Source: a bacterium SM23_31
GTDB lineage: Bacteria; SM23-31
Direction: 5' to 3'
Assembly (NCBI GenBank): GCA_001304035.1
Contig: LJUD01000283.1
Location: 1 to 8,716 of the forward strand
Length of the DNA stretch: 8,716 nucleotides
Shown: positions 6,088 to 8,716 of the stretch, piece after piece
Layout: each line of letters starts with the position of its first letter
Position numbering within the stretch: the first letter of the stretch is position 1
Position numbers and translations under genes: made by a program
Notes under the pieces: generated by a model
Database searches by the model: none
What the model was told of the DNA's origin: nothing
What the model saw: the letters and a program-made list of their open reading frames with translations, nothing else

Positions 6088-7068
6088 TTGAGAGCAAATA
6101 CCGTAATACATGTTTTAGAGTTTGAAAAACCGATTATTGAGCTGGAAAATAAAATCGATGATATGCGGGAGTATGCTCATTCAGAAAATGTAGATATGTC
6201 TGAAGAGATAGTCAAGCTTGAGAAACGGTGCGAAAAACTCAAAAAAGATGTGTATTCCAATTTAACAAGCTGGCAGCGTGTTCAGCTTGCCCGTCATCCT
6301 GAAAGACCTTACACCCTCGACTATATAAAGCGCATGTGTTCCAGTTTCATCGAGGTCCATGGTGACCGGCTTTATGCGGACGATAAAGCTATTGTCGGGG
6401 GATTGGCAACAATCGAGGGGAAAAGCATCGTGCTTATCGGTCATCAAAAGGGGCGCGGCACAAAAAATAACCTGTACCGTAATTTCGGAATGCCCCTCCC
6501 GGAAGGATACCGGAAGGCACTTCGACTCATGAAGCTCGCAGAAAAATTCAACATACCGGTTGTTACGCTCATCGATACTTCCGGTGCATTTCCCGGAAGG
6601 GGCTCCGAAGAAAGGGGCGTGGCGGAAGCCATCGCAAGAAACCTCCACGAAATGGCTGTTCTTCCCGTTCCAATCATTTGTATTATTACCGGTGAAGGCG
6701 GAAGCGGCGGTGCTTTGGCTGTTGCTCTTGGGGATAGAGTATTTATGCTGGAAAATGCCATGTACTCGGTTATTTCACCTGAAGGCTGCGCCTCTATTTT
6801 GCTCAGGGATGCGACCAAGGCACATCAGATGGCTGAGTCTCTCAAAATTACCGCACAAAACCTCCTTGAACTGGGAGTAATTGACGGAATTCTTAAAGAA
6901 CCGATCGGCGGCGCCCATAGAAATTATGACGAAACCGCCGATACCGTGAAACAGACAATCTTGAGTGAACTGAAAGCGCTTGAAGAAATATCGGCTGAAG
7001 AGCTGATTGTAGCGCGAATCGAAAAATATGGAAAAATGGGGGAATGGGTTGAACCTTCTACCCAATAG
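6088..7068 (+). CDS. accA: Acetyl-CoA carboxylase carboxyltransferase subunit alpha
   Basis: This 326-residue protein is the alpha subunit of the carboxyltransferase of acetyl-CoA carboxylase. With AccD it moves CO2 from biotin on AccB to acetyl-CoA, making malonyl-CoA for fatty-acid synthesis in the cytoplasm. The length fits the usual size (319 in E. coli). Visible signatures are FEKPIIELE (12-20) opening the N-terminal helical region, [56 protein letters not shown] (202-209, oxyanion region), [13 protein letters not shown] (226-238) and GGAHRN (274-279). One oddity is [16 protein letters not shown] (162-177), where most relatives have DTPGAYPG and AEERG; Ser165 replaces the usual Pro. The start is TTG with an AGGGA site. 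The beta subunit gene is not in the window. The next gene follows after 51 bases and is probably cotranscribed. Confidence 0.96.
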   Translation: MRANTVIHVLEFEKPIIELENKIDDMREYAHSENVDMSEEIVKLEKRCEKLKKDVYSNLTSWQRVQLARHPERPYTLDYIKRMCSSFIEVHGDRLYADDKAIVGGLATIEGKSIVLIGHQKGRGTKNNLYRNFGMPLPEGYRKALRLMKLAEKFNIPVVTLIDTSGAFPGRGSEERGVAEAIARNLHEMAVLPVPIICIITGEGGSGGALAVALGDRVFMLENAMYSVISPEGCASILLRDATKAHQMAESLKITAQNLLELGVIDGILKEPIGGAHRNYDETADTVKQTILSELKALEEISAEELIVARIEKYGKMGEWVEPSTQ

Positions 7069-7119
7069 TTACACTCTATAATTCTTCTTCCCGTGCATTC
7101 CCAAAAAACGTTCCATTTA

Positions 7120-8716
7120 ATGCCGGCAAATAATTTTAAAAAAGTTTGTACTGCCGCACTTATTCTAATAACCTCCATTTTATACAACGTAAATGTCATT
7201 AACAGTCAAACATTCTTTTGGCGGTCGATTACGTTTCAGGGTGAGGTGCGCGGTATGCTCCTGCACTCCGGAAATATCTGGGCAGTAACCGGTGGAGGGC
7301 TCTTTACTTACAATATTGCCTCAAATTCATTCCGGTTTTTTGATAATACTACGGGATTATCGTCTAACAATCCGTCTTCATTCGTATCGGATAATCAGGG
7401 ACGGTTATGGGTGGGGATGGATGACGGCTCGTTGAATGTCATCCGCCTGGATGATGCGACAATAAAAAGAGTGCCTATTGATCCCGAACCGGTCGTTATA
7501 AACGACGTGGTTTTCAGCGATAATTCACTTTATCTGGCGCTGGATTTCGGTATCAGCCATTTTCTGACCGGTAAAGAAGAAATTAAGGCAACATTTCGCA
7601 ATCTCGGCAGCTTTACCGTGAATACGGCTGTGCAAAGATTGTTCATATCAGGAAGCCGCATCTGGGCCGGAACGGAAAAAGGGATTGCAACGGCGCTGCT
7701 TACCTCGCCGAACCTCCAGGACCCGCAGTTCTGGGATAATTATACAACTCTTGACGGACTCCCGTCGAATAAGGTTACCGATTTTACGGTGAAAAATGAC
7801 ACCGTATTCGTGGGAACCGGTAACGGCGTTGTAAGGATTTCAGACGGCACTATCGCAATTGAAGGATTGGGCGGAAGAACGATCAATCACCTTGCAAATA
7901 TAAACGGAGAGATTTTCGCTGCTTCAAATTATGCTGTATCACGCAGAGTTGCTCCCGGAAACTGGGCAGACGTATTGCCGAATCTTGGTAATGTACAGGC
8001 GCTCATTCGGGATGATGAAGGTATGTTATGGGCTGGACACAAAAAGAAGGGTATCTATGTTTACGACGAGTACGAGCCGCAGTGGGTAAATGTTCCGCCT
8101 CCCGGTCCGGGAGGCAACACTTTTGAAGATATGGTATTTGACGGGGAGAGACGATTGTGGTGTGCAACCGGACAAACCGCCGGCAACGGAGTGTACATGT
8201 TTGACAGGTTCAAATGGGAACACATCACCGGTGAAGACGGCTTGGTCTTAAATAATACCACTGGTATCGAAGCCGATCACAGGGGCAGAATCTGGGTTGG
8301 TACGCCGGGAGCCGGATTGATGGTTCTGGAAAAACGCCCGGATTCTCTTGTAGTGACTCAAGTAGATACTACCGGTAAAAAGCTGGGCGGTGCGGTTGAA
8401 CCGGATTTCGTTGTCGTAAATAAAATTGTGCGGGGTCCCGGTGACGTTATGTGGATTGTCAACAAATATGTGGATAACGGAAAAGCCGTTGTAGCGGTAA
8501 CTCCCGAGGATGAATGGTACTATTTTTCAATATCGGACGGTTTGGTAAGCACGGCGATCAGGGATATAGCTTTCGATTACTCCGGCAGGTTATGGATAGC
8601 AACCGAAAATAGCGGAGTTAATATTTTAGATTACCGGGGTACTCCGGAAAATAAATCCGACGATGTCTGGAAGCATATTTCTACGGCGAATGATCTTACT
8701 TCCAATAGAGTTACCG
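7120..8716 (+). CDS. Secreted multi-blade beta-propeller protein (two-component-regulator-propeller type, PorZ-like), 3'-truncated
   Basis: An open frame of 532 codons runs without a stop from the ATG at 7120 past the window end. The N-terminus MPANNFKKVCTAAL with a hydrophobic run to about residue 27 and cleavage near NSQ (28-30) is a Sec signal peptide. The rest is built of repeated propeller blades with the Gly-(Arg)-x-(Ile/Leu)-Trp-(Val/Ala)-Gly-Thr pattern at about residues 94-99, 180-185, 301-306, 344-350, 389-395 and 489-495, and GLPSNKV/GLSSNN-type loops (213-219). This is the Reg_prop type of blade. Sensor kinases with such blades exist, but the opening WRSITFQGEV...GGGLFTYN...TTGLSSN also recalls PorZ, a surface protein of the type IX secretion system, which has two propellers and a C-terminal sorting domain. 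Which one applies depends on the missing C-terminus. There is no clear ribosome site; a GTG at 7093 is the only other start. Confidence 0.88.
   Translation, partial: MPANNFKKVCTAALILITSILYNVNVINSQTFFWRSITFQGEVRGMLLHSGNIWAVTGGGLFTYNIASNSFRFFDNTTGLSSNNPSSFVSDNQGRLWVGMDDGSLNVIRLDDATIKRVPIDPEPVVINDVVFSDNSLYLALDFGISHFLTGKEEIKATFRNLGSFTVNTAVQRLFISGSRIWAGTEKGIATALLTSPNLQDPQFWDNYTTLDGLPSNKVTDFTVKNDTVFVGTGNGVVRISDGTIAIEGLGGRTINHLANINGEIFAASNYAVSRRVAPGNWADVLPNLGNVQALIRDDEGMLWAGHKKKGIYVYDEYEPQWVNVPPPGPGGNTFEDMVFDGERRLWCATGQTAGNGVYMFDRFKWEHITGEDGLVLNNTTGIEADHRGRIWVGTPGAGLMVLEKRPDSLVVTQVDTTGKKLGGAVEPDFVVVNKIVRGPGDVMWIVNKYVDNGKAVVAVTPEDEWYYFSISDGLVSTAIRDIAFDYSGRLWIATENSGVNILDYRGTPENKSDDVWKHISTANDLTSNRVT

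Noticed and set aside
6444..6818. 124-codon open frame on the - strand
   Set aside because: It lies wholly inside accA, which is strongly supported by family motifs; it is an antisense shadow.
7066..7119. Fusion or readthrough of accA into the propeller gene, since both are in the same frame
   Set aside because: AccA ends at its normal C-terminus at a TAG, and the next gene starts with its own signal peptide after 51 bases; the shared frame is coincidence.

Overview
The window reads as a chromosomal piece from a Gram-negative bacterium, most likely of the FCB superphylum (Bacteroidota or relatives such as Calditrichota, KSB1 or Marinimicrobia-like lineages). The reasons are the S9 peptidase family at the left edge, two predicted lipoproteins of the 6-bladed beta-propeller type, a secreted propeller protein resembling the N-terminal part of PorZ-type proteins, and many intergenic palindromic repeats. 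The taxonomic call is inference from gene content. All six genes lie on the + strand, and I see no RNA gene, CRISPR array or integrase.

Left block (1-1819): the C-terminal two thirds of a prolyl-oligopeptidase family serine peptidase. It is cut by the window edge inside a Lys/Glu-rich stretch. Its catalytic triad is complete.

Middle block (1820-4965): an AT-richer, repeat-rich stretch. It holds two tandem paralogous lipoprotein genes (1967-3187 and 3350-4543) separated and flanked by palindromic repeats. The paralogs are alike at both ends and very different in the middle. Their last codons and about 67 bases beyond the stop codons, including a GTAGG-headed palindrome, are nearly the same at DNA level. 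A 75-bp fold-back element precedes the first gene. A 422-bp gene-free stretch follows the second; it holds a palindrome inside a larger inverted repeat and a perfect 24-bp tandem duplication.

Right block (4966-8716): ordinary chromosomal genes. They are a GT2-family glycosyltransferase of the WbbL/rhamnosyltransferase type, then accA (carboxyltransferase alpha subunit of acetyl-CoA carboxylase) behind a good sigma70-like promoter and with a TTG start. Only 51 bases later comes a secreted multi-blade propeller protein that stays open to the window end. That last gene is easy to miss because its stop codon lies outside the window.

The genes do not form one obvious pathway. Fatty-acid precursor supply (accA), surface glycan assembly (GT2) and secreted or lipid-anchored envelope proteins are all envelope related, but no functional link among them is shown. 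The most interesting parts are the duplicated lipoprotein module with its shared 3' end, and the layered palindromic repeats around it.
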